From: Gammaproteobacteria bacterium
GTDB lineage: Bacteria > Pseudomonadota > Gammaproteobacteria > Legionellales > Legionellaceae
Direction: 5' to 3'
Length of the DNA stretch: 52,740 nucleotides
NCBI GenBank assembly: GCA_013289415.1
Contig: JABDAB010000008.1
Coordinates: 697 to 53,436, forward strand
Positions 41,017 through 49,441 of the stretch are shown here, in pieces. The notes below the pieces were generated by a model, which worked only from the letters and a program-made list of their open reading frames with translations, was not told where the DNA came from and made no database searches. Both the position numbers and the translations under genes were made by a program. How positions within the stretch are numbered: position 1 is the first letter of the stretch; every line of letters starts with the position of its first letter.

Positions 41017-42456
41017 ATGGAAATAAACGAACGATTAAAGTTAGAGTTGATAGGTATTATCAAACATAATAATCTTGCTGCCCTAAAACAACGAGCTCAT
41101 GATAATCCGGAAGTTCTTCGCGTTTCATTGGACAATGCCAACCAGCAGGCTATTCATATAGCAGCGGGTATGGGCTGTTTTGAGATAATTGAATTTTTGC
41201 TTGAAACATACCCATTGTTACTCAATGTAGTCGATCATTTTTATATGACACCGTTGATGCACGCGGCCAGTCGTGGTTATGTAAAAATAGTTCAGTTATT
41301 GGTCGGTAAACAAGCTAAGTTAGATGTTGTTGGTTATGATCCTGCGCTAACCGGACCCGGGCATGGAGTCAATGCGTTGACCTTGGCTAGTAACTGTGGC
41401 CATGAGGAGGTTGTTAAAATTTTAATTTGTGCTGGGGCACTAGATTTTATTAACACCTTGGATGAAGCGCTTGATTTACTTCAGCAAAATCAAAAAAATG
41501 CCGGCCTCATTCTGAGTAATCAAAAAATGATGCAGATACTGGGGGATTTTCAAGATAAAACAGCGATTGATTATCAATATAAGATAGCTGGGCGACATCC
41601 TTCTTTTTGTTTGGGGATCGATTGGGAGAGGAGAAGTATTGCTGTGTTTAGAGAAACAGCAAAAATAGCTGAAACAACACGGAGTTACATAGGAAAATTT
41701 GTTGGCCCGGGTGATGAGGAATTTGTTGTCAAGAAATGTTTCAAAAAAGGTGGTTGGTCGATTGCTAAGGATTGTGATGAAATCAATTCTATATTAGAAG
41801 AAGGGCGACAAGAAGTTCATTTTATGAAAAAGTCATACACTGAAGGGGGGGTATTCAAACATTTCTTTTTTAAAAAAAATCATAGTGGCGAGCAACAATT
41901 ATATACACAACGTATGATTATGCCATTGATTCGTGGCAAGCCAGCACTGGCCGTGTTCAACCAACGACTTCCAGCCCAAATACTGACCAATTTAATTCTG
42001 CTTATGACAAAAGAGTTGATGTCACTTCATGAAAATGGAGTTATCCACGGAGATATCAAAATGGAAAACATCCTTATTTGGGAGGATGGTAATGAAGTTA
42101 AATTTATTGATTTTGAGTATAGCTATGCTGTGACGGATCCTCTCGCTGTAGTTACCAGTGAAGTCTGCTCTTATTGGGCACCAGAACGTACAAATCGCAA
42201 CACACCATTGATACCAAATACGAATCAAGATATTTATTCATATGGGGCAATGCTTAGCCGTATTATTTGGCAACACCAATCAGTTTTGGCAACAATGTAT
42301 CTTTCAATAGCTGATTTTACTCAAGAAGCATTAAACACATTACCTGGTAATAGGCCGACGTTGCAATCATTTCATGATGCACTGTCAGCTGAGTGTGTGC
42401 AGTTATCTATGGATACGCTATCAATTGAATGTGAGCAGTTTTCTATGGATGCTTAA
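41017..42456 (+). CDS. Ankyrin-repeat protein with divergent kinase domain, candidate effector
   Basis: The product has 479 residues. Residues about 42-140 hold three ankyrin-type repeats (QQAIHIAAGMGCFEIIEFLL; MTPLMHAASRGYVKIVQLL; VNALTLASNCGHEEVVKILI). Residues about 220-455 form a kinase-like domain: Lys239 in EEFVVKKCF, Glu266, HGDIKMEN (Asp346, Asn351), DFE (365-367) in place of DFG, and WAPE (387-390). No clear Gly-rich loop is seen. HGD and DFE occur in divergent kinases. Legionella LegA5/AnkK also joins ankyrin repeats to a kinase-like domain, but orthology is not shown. The C-terminus repeats itself: ECVQLSMD and ECEQFSMD, 12 residues apart. AAAGAGG lies about 13 bases before the ATG. 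Confidence 0.8.
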   Translation: MEINERLKLELIGIIKHNNLAALKQRAHDNPEVLRVSLDNANQQAIHIAAGMGCFEIIEFLLETYPLLLNVVDHFYMTPLMHAASRGYVKIVQLLVGKQAKLDVVGYDPALTGPGHGVNALTLASNCGHEEVVKILICAGALDFINTLDEALDLLQQNQKNAGLILSNQKMMQILGDFQDKTAIDYQYKIAGRHPSFCLGIDWERRSIAVFRETAKIAETTRSYIGKFVGPGDEEFVVKKCFKKGGWSIAKDCDEINSILEEGRQEVHFMKKSYTEGGVFKHFFFKKNHSGEQQLYTQRMIMPLIRGKPALAVFNQRLPAQILTNLILLMTKELMSLHENGVIHGDIKMENILIWEDGNEVKFIDFEYSYAVTDPLAVVTSEVCSYWAPERTNRNTPLIPNTNQDIYSYGAMLSRIIWQHQSVLATMYLSIADFTQEALNTLPGNRPTLQSFHDALSAECVQLSMDTLSIECEQFSMDA

Positions 42457-42557
42457 ACATGAGTCAATCGATTATATATTTTTGTTGTTTGTTTGCTTCA
42501 AATATCATTGATATTACGGCCGTGTTTATTGAAGCCCTGGATTCTCGATGACCATTC

Positions 42558-42586
42558 TTGATATGGCTTTCTTATTACATTATATT
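42558..42586 (+). promoter_or_regulatory. Promoter of the 42630 gene
   Basis: TTGATA (42558-42563), a 17-bp spacer and TATATT (42581-42586). It predicts a 5' leader of about 37 bases, with GAGGT seven bases before the ATG at 42630. This promoter overlaps the longer open frame, which supports the shorter start. Confidence 0.7.
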
Positions 42587-42629
42587 TCACATGAGTTTTA
42601 CGAGAAACTCTCGCGATGAGGTAAAAATA

Positions 42630-44369
42630 ATGCTTGCTTGGTCGGAATTAGTCGATGAATTGCGTGATGCATGTAAACGAACCCATTATCAGGACTTAGA
42701 GCCATTCCTGAACGATGTGCGAGATATGGTCGTATCTTATAAAGTCAGTGATGATGTATCGCGGGATATCTTCGCTAGTCTTGACATACTATTGTCTGAA
42801 GAGTCAACAATTCTACCTGAAGACATGAATACGGAATTGTCTAAACTCATTAATCAAATCCAATTGATTATTGATCAAAAAATAGATACTCGAAAAAGTG
42901 GACAACGTTGGTTAATGGAGAAAATTAATGCCGTTGGTGGTTATGATGTCAGGAAAATTGGCTTATGTGATGGCATATCACGTATGGCGACGCAAGCATT
43001 TTTAGCCGATGATTTAAAAAATTTCAATGCATGTTTGCAGACTATCTATGAAATACCCCTGGATGATTTTAAAAATGATTTTGCTAATCTTAAACAAAAA
43101 GAACATCAATTTTTAAAAGAAGGTCAGCAAGATAACGCAGATGAAGTTCGCAACACAATTGTTGATTTAATGGCTTTTTTTGATGGTGTAATTTTACACA
43201 GCAATTCGGGGAAACATCGTGAATTTCTTCCAGAGCATTCTGAAATACCCATGATGACAAATGCGCAAAAGGCCATGCAAATGACCATTTCTAAAAGATT
43301 AGAAACCATGATTGAAAAAGGTGCTAAGCTGGTTACTACCGACTTAGCTACAGATGCTATCGATAAACAAGCTTTTCAAGACTACTTAAAAACAATACAG
43401 CAGAATTTGGGTGATCATTCTTTTGTATTAAATATTTCGCATAGAGCTCATGAGCTTCTTCTTGCGTATCGTGCAGAAACTCGGCGTTGGTTGTTATTGG
43501 ATCCTAATTCATTACCTGGAGAAGAATATATTCACGATGATAATTTAATAAATGGTTTGTTTGCGTGTTGGGATATATGCCCATCTTCAAGCGCATCTAT
43601 GATGCTTGTTAGTGTTAGTGTTAATTGTCCGTCAGATGAAGCCGCTGCCCAATGCCAGAAAGGTCTTGATGTTTTACGCCATAATATGCTTGATTTATGG
43701 CCAAAGACTCGTGGAGTTAATAACTTTTCCAGCGGATTTGTTACTAAGAGTATGATCTATGCGGCAATTATTGATGAGTTGCCGGAGCTTTGTGAAACAA
43801 TGGATGATATTACAAGCATCATGTATGCGAATACCATTTCATCCGATAAAAAAGCATCTTTTTTGGAGCGTGTACATTACAAAATACTTGGATTTATAAT
43901 AACCATTAGAGACGTAGAACGTATAATGGAGTGCCTTTGTCCGCCACGAACGACCGACTTTTCATACATGACAGGTATTTTTAATGAAATTTATTCTCGA
44001 TTACCAGCACTTATTAATAAGCCTTATGAAGTTAATAGCATTATGAAACATCTTCTTCCTGAACAGAAACATGTTTTATTTGATGAAATAAGGCCCAAGC
44101 TAGTGAAGTTATGTGACGCGATTGAGAATACACATAAGGTGATGGAGTTTCTCTTGCCAGAACAACGTTTAATTCTTCGTAACGATATTGGAAAGCAATG
44201 GATTCCTGTTGAACGAAACCCTGATAAATACCCTAATAGGTATCATCGTGAGTTAGCTTCATTTTTAGATGAGGCTGAACTCATGATGAAGCAGCGGCAG
44301 TATAAGGCTGATTTAATGGAAATGAAAGATTCTTCTGTTCAGTCTGAATCTATATTAAATAAAAAATAA
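42630..44369 (+). CDS. Candidate papain-fold (C58-like) cysteine protease effector
   Basis: The product has 579 residues from the ATG at 42630, chosen for its GAGGT site and upstream promoter. KIGLCDGISRMATQAFL places Cys113 at the start of a helix; SHRAHELLLAYRAETRRW with His274 (or His271) is followed by LLLDPN with Asp291. This Cys, then His on a strand, then Asp in a W-x-L-L-D-P-N strand is the layout of YopT/C58 and related papain-fold proteases. The C-terminal third has repeated units resembling SIMKHLLPEQKHVLFDEI and VMEFLLPEQRLILRNDI, a style seen in Legionella effectors. The catalytic reading is inference from motifs; the order and spacing fit but no search was run. Confidence 0.65.
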   Translation: MLAWSELVDELRDACKRTHYQDLEPFLNDVRDMVVSYKVSDDVSRDIFASLDILLSEESTILPEDMNTELSKLINQIQLIIDQKIDTRKSGQRWLMEKINAVGGYDVRKIGLCDGISRMATQAFLADDLKNFNACLQTIYEIPLDDFKNDFANLKQKEHQFLKEGQQDNADEVRNTIVDLMAFFDGVILHSNSGKHREFLPEHSEIPMMTNAQKAMQMTISKRLETMIEKGAKLVTTDLATDAIDKQAFQDYLKTIQQNLGDHSFVLNISHRAHELLLAYRAETRRWLLLDPNSLPGEEYIHDDNLINGLFACWDICPSSSASMMLVSVSVNCPSDEAAAQCQKGLDVLRHNMLDLWPKTRGVNNFSSGFVTKSMIYAAIIDELPELCETMDDITSIMYANTISSDKKASFLERVHYKILGFIITIRDVERIMECLCPPRTTDFSYMTGIFNEIYSRLPALINKPYEVNSIMKHLLPEQKHVLFDEIRPKLVKLCDAIENTHKVMEFLLPEQRLILRNDIGKQWIPVERNPDKYPNRYHRELASFLDEAELMMKQRQYKADLMEMKDSSVQSESILNKK

Positions 44370-44381
44370 GGTAACTAGAGG

Positions 44382-44437
44382 CTGTTGACATTTGCTCTGT
44401 CGAAGCCGCGGGACGTCGAGATCTGAAATGTCAACAG
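44382..44437. repeat. Palindrome after the protease-like gene
   Basis: Perfect 12-base arms: CTGTTGACATTT (44382-44393) and AAATGTCAACAG (44426-44437), around 32 bases. It begins 12 bases after the preceding stop codon and has no T-run. It may be a transcript-end structure or a small mobile-element remnant. Confidence 0.7.
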
Positions 44438-44440
44438 ACC

Positions 44441-44471
44441 CTACTCGCTCCGTAGCAAGGGACGGCCATAT
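44441..44471 (+). repeat. 31-bp inverted repeat flanking the OMP gene, left
   Basis: Begins CTACTCGCTCCGTAG and ends GGCCATAT. Its reverse complement recurs at 45342-45372 with two mismatches. A 7-bp GC-rich hairpin (TCCCCGC/GCGGGGA, 44510-44527) lies between it and the gene. Confidence 0.85.
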
Positions 44472-44655
44472 TTGGCGCATTTTGAACGAAAACGATTTCG
44501 AAAAGCTTGTCCCCGCAGAGGCGGGGATGCTCACATACCTATGTATACGATAGCCTCAATTTAAGCGGAAATCGCTGGTGATACAGATTGACTATTCTTT
44601 TTATTCCCATTACTGTGATTCACAGGATGTATTTTTCATGACTTCAAGGATTACG

Positions 44656-45342
44656 ATGGGTACTCGAATATATTTGTTTGGAATTGGACTTCTCTCTTCA
44701 ACAGTATTTGCAGGCACCATGGGTCCTGTGGTTATCACTGAACCTTCTAGCGGGTTTTATATAGGAGGTGATATTGGTGTTGCAAATTTAACTGATAAAG
44801 AATCAACACCCTATGCACCCGGGCTATATGATATGCATCAATTCAGTTCAACGGGTTTTGTTGGTGGTGGTCTGATCGGTTATGACTTAAGCGTGATGGA
44901 TCGTATCAAATTAGGTGTTGAAGGCTTTATTAATGGCTCAGCATTAAACATTGCAGCAGAACAAAAATATGAAACTCAACCCTCTTTTAACGCTAATATG
45001 CGGTACAGTGCTGGTGTTCGCCTATTACCTGGTTATGAATTTTCTCGCGGTACGGTGGGACACGTGATATTAGGTTATTCTTATGGCAAATTTAATCTCA
45101 AAGATACTGGTAATTATGGGTTCATTGATACGGGATTATCACGCAATGGTTTTCAAGCAGGATTAGGGTTCAAAGTCCCCTGTCACTTGAAGAATCTATC
45201 ACTCCGTGGAGATATGATTTATACAACGTATGGTTCGAGCATGTCTTTAGGTCAATCAACTTCATTAGCACCGCAAAATTACAACAACACGTTTGCAACA
45301 TTAGAAGGCACTTTATCTCTAGTCTATAAATTCAGTGGGTGA
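44656..45342 (+). CDS. Secreted beta-barrel outer-membrane protein
   Basis: The product has 228 residues from the ATG at 44656, preceded by AAGGA; earlier in-frame ATGs (44578 TTG/GTG-type region, 44638) lack a good site. MGTRIYLFGIGLLSSTVFAG is a Sec signal peptide with probable cleavage after VFA. The mature part alternates short polar and aromatic strands with Gly turns (GFYIGGDIGVANL, GFVGGGLIGYDL, GFQAGLGFKV) and ends LSLVYKFSG, as in small eight-stranded opacity/OmpA-type barrels of Legionella and relatives. It is flanked by a 31-bp inverted repeat. Specific function is unknown; surface exposure and adhesion are only possible roles. Confidence 0.8.
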   Translation: MGTRIYLFGIGLLSSTVFAGTMGPVVITEPSSGFYIGGDIGVANLTDKESTPYAPGLYDMHQFSSTGFVGGGLIGYDLSVMDRIKLGVEGFINGSALNIAAEQKYETQPSFNANMRYSAGVRLLPGYEFSRGTVGHVILGYSYGKFNLKDTGNYGFIDTGLSRNGFQAGLGFKVPCHLKNLSLRGDMIYTTYGSSMSLGQSTSLAPQNYNNTFATLEGTLSLVYKFSG

Positions 45343-45372
45343 TATGGCCGTTCCTTACTACGGAGCGAGTAG
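45342..45372 (-). repeat. 31-bp inverted repeat flanking the OMP gene, right
   Basis: ATATGGCCGTTCCTTACTAC and on to GAGCGAGTAG. It overlaps the last base of the OMP stop codon and lies seven bases from the 3' end of the convergent 1063-residue gene. See the left copy at 44441. Confidence 0.85.
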
Positions 45373-45378
45373 TTACGA

Positions 45379-48300
45379 TTAGGGTATATTCTGGCCCTTG
45401 GTTTCATCGGGATCTTTATTTGGATTTTCATTACTGAGTGATTCGTTAAACGTACGCTTATATTGTTTTGATTTTTGGATCGTGAGCAATTTTTGGAAAT
45501 GTTGAATAGACTCAATAATTTGAGGTCTTGTTTTTGTTGCGTTCTCAATATCTCGTTTAATGCTATCTAAATTGACTTTTTTAGGTAAATAGGAATTCGG
45601 AGTAAATGATATAGATGAATCCAATGTAATGGAGTTAATTTTATCCAGTAGAATTTGTTTTAATTCGGGTCCATATGTTTTAGAACCAGATAATCTTGGG
45701 TGGTTTGGTGGAGGGTCAAATTTATAAAATGGAAAGTCCGGATTTTCAATGCACTCTAAAAAAATAGAGAGGCATTCCTCCGCGGTAAATGCGGAGAGCA
45801 TTTCTGTTAAAGGCGTCAAAAAATCCTCAGAAAAAGACCGGTAATTAAATGCGTCATTAAATGCATTGCAACCCTGTTTGTTTTTTTGTTTTAGTAGATC
45901 TCGTTGATCTTCCAGAGATAAAAAATTTAAAATTTCTGATCGTGAGATTTTATGTTCATTATGTTCATCATGAAAAGATGCATAAGATTGGAATAGGGTT
46001 GATAATGCATTGTCTCCTTTTTTGTTTTTTATAGCGAATAGCTGGGCGCACACATCTTTATCCAGGTAGTTTAGTACAGGAAGCAGACCATGAAAATCGC
46101 TCACTATATTATCCCAGATACTCGTGTCCTGGTTACCTTTCTCTGTTAATACTGAAACAAGTTGATTCTTGGGATAAAGTGTTAATATGGCCGTTAACCA
46201 AGTCGGATCTCGGCGAGTTTGTTCCAAGAGGAAAGGCTTATTTGTGTAACTGTTTTTTAATTGCAATACTTGGCGAAAAGAGTTCAGAGGCAATTTATTT
46301 AAAAGATCTTTCAGCAATTCAAGATCGGTTGACTGCTTACGATTTAAAATATGCGCCAACACACTATAAGAGCCTCCTTGTTCAGCTGTTAACGCAGAAA
46401 GACGATCCTCCATGGGCAAATAATCGAAAATAATGGGTAAGGCAATTGGGCAATAATATAGTGCATATTGAAAACTATTTTTTTCATTAAAAGAGTTTCT
46501 TTCGTTTAATAGCTGAAAAAGTTGAGTTTTGGGTATCATCATTAACAGAGTGATTAAATATTCAGGCTTTGCCGCAGCCCATTCTAAAGCCTGATTTATC
46601 GCTGATTTATGGCCTTGAAAGAATAAGTCGGATGAAAAAATGAGGTAAAAGCGTATTTTTTCATCTGAAACAAGGTTTATTGCATCTACAAAATACTCAA
46701 TATTATTGCAATTCCAAAATAATCGAGTAAAAGACAGTTTTCTTTTTTCTTCCTGGCTCATTTTTTTTAGTTGTTCAAACGATAGAGATTCCAGATCAGC
46801 TACTCGAGGACAAGGATTCAGTTTTAGCAACTTAGATAATGAATTCGATCTAGTTAACTTCAGTTCAAAGTCAGGTTCTTTGTCTTTTTGAAGTAGCGTT
46901 TTGAGATCATCAACAAAATTTTCTGGGTCGGCAATGCATTCGCCAAGTTCGTACATATGCCTTCTAGATCTAGCGCTGTAAGTCTTTAAAAGCTCGTCTA
47001 ACTGTTCATATTGATGCTGATTTAATTGATGTTTTATTGCAATACAAACTTGACCATCTGAATCACCGTAATGATAGCCTGAACGAATTTTTTCGGTAAT
47101 AATGCTCGAATTAAAGCCCAATGCTCTCGGTGTTCCACCGCCTGTACCTAGGGCAACTCGTTTTATTGTTGGGTTGTCTTCTAATACTTGATTGGCAAAT
47201 TGAAGAAGAAGATCATGAGCAACTTGTGTGGGAACTCTGTCTTCAGAGCATTCAAGTGAATCCAACGTGAGATTTCCTGTTTGGCTTATCCATCCGTAAG
47301 ATTGGCCGACAATCTCAAATGCCGGGTAGTTAATCGATTGATCGGGAAGAAATGAAGGACTATCGAATGCTTTGCCTGGTTTTAGTTTGAGTAAAACATA
47401 AAGCCCATTTTCGGGTAAACTGATTGCGTCTTCAACGCATCGTTGAGCAGGTCCTCCGATGTTTTGACAGCATCCGGTGATGACACCTAAAACAAGAGCC
47501 CGGAGATCATCAGTTGGGAGTTTGACCCAACGATACGCAGCAGCTACTCCGTCGCCTATGATTTCAGGATGAGGGAGTAAATCACTTGTTTTGATGGGCC
47601 ATGAAACGGTTTTCAAATAATCCAGGCATGTGTCGAATGAGCATTCGGGACCGGTTTCAGGAATGCTACATTCTCTGCAAATGAGGGCCAATTTTGGATT
47701 TTCAGAACCTCGTGCATAATGGACACGAGCAGCCATGGCTTTTGCTTCAGCCAGTGATTGCGGTGCAAAGCCTGTGATACGTATCGTTGAATCGCTTTGT
47801 TTTTCAATTTGTTTTTCGATATCGGGAGCCATTGCAAAAAAACGTAATGCAGTGATTGCATTGTCTTTGAGATGTTGGCTAATAAATTGACGCCAACCTG
47901 GCATGCTCTTCACATCCTGCGCATTAGGCAACTGGACTTGATTTAATAACACGTCATGATACGGCGTGTTTTTGTTAGTCGTCATGCTTTTAATTAAATC
48001 CTCAGCATGCTGGGCCATTTTTTTCAGATCAGGCAGAGTAGGATTAGTTGGATCAATGTATAAAGCCATCAGTCGATAAGCGTACTTATAGGCCATTGTA
48101 TCTTCGGGTGAGTTGTTTTGTTCCACCAAAACAATCATTGCACGGCACGCGTTGACTAGTTCATTAAATAAGGGAAACAAATCCGGGCGATCATTAAAAT
48201 AGCCAAAGTCGGTATTGAGATCCGCCCATGACGTTTCAGTACGCGGATTGATGTTATTCTGTGAAGTTTGACAGGCTTTGAGTGATGACAGAAGCGTTTC

Positions 48301-48570
48301 TTTATCGGAGGATGAAAAAACACACTGTAATGCGTTTTTTATTTCAGGATAATCGGAGTTAAAACGTGAATCCTGTTCTAAAATGGCAAGGATGCTATTA
48401 TCTTCCGATTTTTTGTTTTCAGGAAAATAGATGGCCTTTAATTTAGTTTTAAATTGGGACAAGAGAGAAGGGGCTTTCGCGGATGTTGGCTCAGTCTTCT
48501 TCATGACCTCTTTTTCAAAGGCGGCGATGATTCCTTCTACTGTTAACAGCTCATGGTTTAATTTAAGCAT
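45379..48570 (-). CDS. Large repeat protein (1063 residues), candidate effector
   Basis: No family was named with confidence. Residues about 350-520 look like an independent domain: GVITGCCQNIGGPAQRCV, VGQSYGWISQTGNLTLDSLE and RVALGTGGGTPRALGF. The strand-like SYGWIS...LDSLE followed by a Gly-rich turn recalls GNAT acetyltransferases, at low confidence. From about 610 to 960 there are roughly 35-residue helical units of ankyrin-like type, for example EYLITLLMMIPKTQLFQLLN and WLTAILTLYPKNQLVSVLTE, the style common in Legionella effectors. The C-terminus is polar and charged (NESLSNENPNKDPDETKG). A TATAAT lies 18 bases upstream of the ATG. It converges on the OMP gene. Confidence 0.7.
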   Translation of the reverse strand: MLKLNHELLTVEGIIAAFEKEVMKKTEPTSAKAPSLLSQFKTKLKAIYFPENKKSEDNSILAILEQDSRFNSDYPEIKNALQCVFSSSDKETLLSSLKACQTSQNNINPRTETSWADLNTDFGYFNDRPDLFPLFNELVNACRAMIVLVEQNNSPEDTMAYKYAYRLMALYIDPTNPTLPDLKKMAQHAEDLIKSMTTNKNTPYHDVLLNQVQLPNAQDVKSMPGWRQFISQHLKDNAITALRFFAMAPDIEKQIEKQSDSTIRITGFAPQSLAEAKAMAARVHYARGSENPKLALICRECSIPETGPECSFDTCLDYLKTVSWPIKTSDLLPHPEIIGDGVAAAYRWVKLPTDDLRALVLGVITGCCQNIGGPAQRCVEDAISLPENGLYVLLKLKPGKAFDSPSFLPDQSINYPAFEIVGQSYGWISQTGNLTLDSLECSEDRVPTQVAHDLLLQFANQVLEDNPTIKRVALGTGGGTPRALGFNSSIITEKIRSGYHYGDSDGQVCIAIKHQLNQHQYEQLDELLKTYSARSRRHMYELGECIADPENFVDDLKTLLQKDKEPDFELKLTRSNSLSKLLKLNPCPRVADLESLSFEQLKKMSQEEKRKLSFTRLFWNCNNIEYFVDAINLVSDEKIRFYLIFSSDLFFQGHKSAINQALEWAAAKPEYLITLLMMIPKTQLFQLLNERNSFNEKNSFQYALYYCPIALPIIFDYLPMEDRLSALTAEQGGSYSVLAHILNRKQSTDLELLKDLLNKLPLNSFRQVLQLKNSYTNKPFLLEQTRRDPTWLTAILTLYPKNQLVSVLTEKGNQDTSIWDNIVSDFHGLLPVLNYLDKDVCAQLFAIKNKKGDNALSTLFQSYASFHDEHNEHKISRSEILNFLSLEDQRDLLKQKNKQGCNAFNDAFNYRSFSEDFLTPLTEMLSAFTAEECLSIFLECIENPDFPFYKFDPPPNHPRLSGSKTYGPELKQILLDKINSITLDSSISFTPNSYLPKKVNLDSIKRDIENATKTRPQIIESIQHFQKLLTIQKSKQYKRTFNESLSNENPNKDPDETKGQNIP

Positions 48571-48587
48571 ATGTTTATCAAAAAAAG

Positions 48588-48593
48588 ATTATA
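48588..48593 (-). promoter_or_regulatory. -10 box of the 1063-residue protein gene
   Basis: Reads TATAAT on the minus strand. The 5' leader would be about 10 bases with no clear ribosome-binding site, similar to the U-box gene. No good -35 is present at 16-18 bp. Confidence 0.45.
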
Positions 48594-48641
48594 TATGTAA
48601 CTATAGTACAATTTTTGGATGTTCTCCTGGCTCAACAGCCT

Positions 48642-49430
48642 CTATATGAATTCAAGCCGTTTTATTTGTTTCGCTTTATCTCTGAAAATGACAGTCGAGT
48701 ATGCGTCAGTTGTAGTATAGACCACTAAATAATCACCAATGAGATAGGCATCTGAATGTAAAATATTGGGGCTTAAGTAGACTGCCTGTCCAAATGGAAT
48801 ACGGAAGCCTGTGAAGTAAAACTTACCTTGTACTTGCTTACCTAACAAAATGTGTCCACCACAATGAGCATGCTTAGGCGCCCATAAGTGGGGCTCATCA
48901 TGATATTCGATATATTCACCGCCACCGCGCTCTGTCAGCGATAAATAAAAATCGACGTAATCTGAACCAACCGTTACCTCCGTCAATGGTAAATTTTGTT
49001 GTGTTTCAAAAGTTAATGTATCGCCGATTGAAAGTAAGCGCGCATGATAAAAATCCAAATTCTCGGCCGTCGCTGTGATCACTGGAATTTGCACGGATTG
49101 ATTGTCATCCAACATTAACATCCCCATGCCACCTAAAATATTGGCAGTCGGGTTAAAAGTGGATTCATGATTATTCCAGATACCTGTTAAAACAGCATAG
49201 TCGGGTATTTTAAATAATTTTTTATCCACCAACTGAGATGATGGTTTAGAGGTGCATAAACTGATATCGGGTCCGAAACGATAAGTTTGATTCGGTGAGA
49301 TAAAACTAACAATATCTCGCGTCAGCATAAAGGCCTCGGGCGTTTTCCCCATTCTATTAACGATTAACTTATTGAGACTAGCTAAAATACACGGTGATAA
49401 ATTGCGAATGTTTTTTAAATTATCATACAT
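48642..49430 (-). CDS. Unknown protein with cupin-like C-terminal part
   Basis: The product has 262 residues from the ATG at 49430, which follows GAGGGGG; the frame is open further upstream but that part overlaps nhaC out of frame and is rejected. The C-terminal half has short beta-strand-like segments with His and Glu (EYHDEPHLWAPKHAHCGGHI, FRIPFGQAVYLSPNILHSDA) that resemble a cupin barrel with possible metal ligands. No signal peptide or membrane helix is seen. It starts 11 bases after the nhaC stop, so the two genes form an operon; a role linked to ion or pH stress is only a guess. Confidence 0.7.
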   Translation of the reverse strand: MYDNLKNIRNLSPCILASLNKLIVNRMGKTPEAFMLTRDIVSFISPNQTYRFGPDISLCTSKPSSQLVDKKLFKIPDYAVLTGIWNNHESTFNPTANILGGMGMLMLDDNQSVQIPVITATAENLDFYHARLLSIGDTLTFETQQNLPLTEVTVGSDYVDFYLSLTERGGGEYIEYHDEPHLWAPKHAHCGGHILLGKQVQGKFYFTGFRIPFGQAVYLSPNILHSDAYLIGDYLVVYTTTDAYSTVIFRDKAKQIKRLEFI

Positions 49431-49441
49431 ACTAAACCCCC

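Noticed and set aside
44376-48644. Exact 13-base inverted match TAGAGGCTGTTGA at 44376-44388 and 48632-48644
   Set aside because: Chance matches of this length are expected in a window of this size, and no longer similarity surrounds them.
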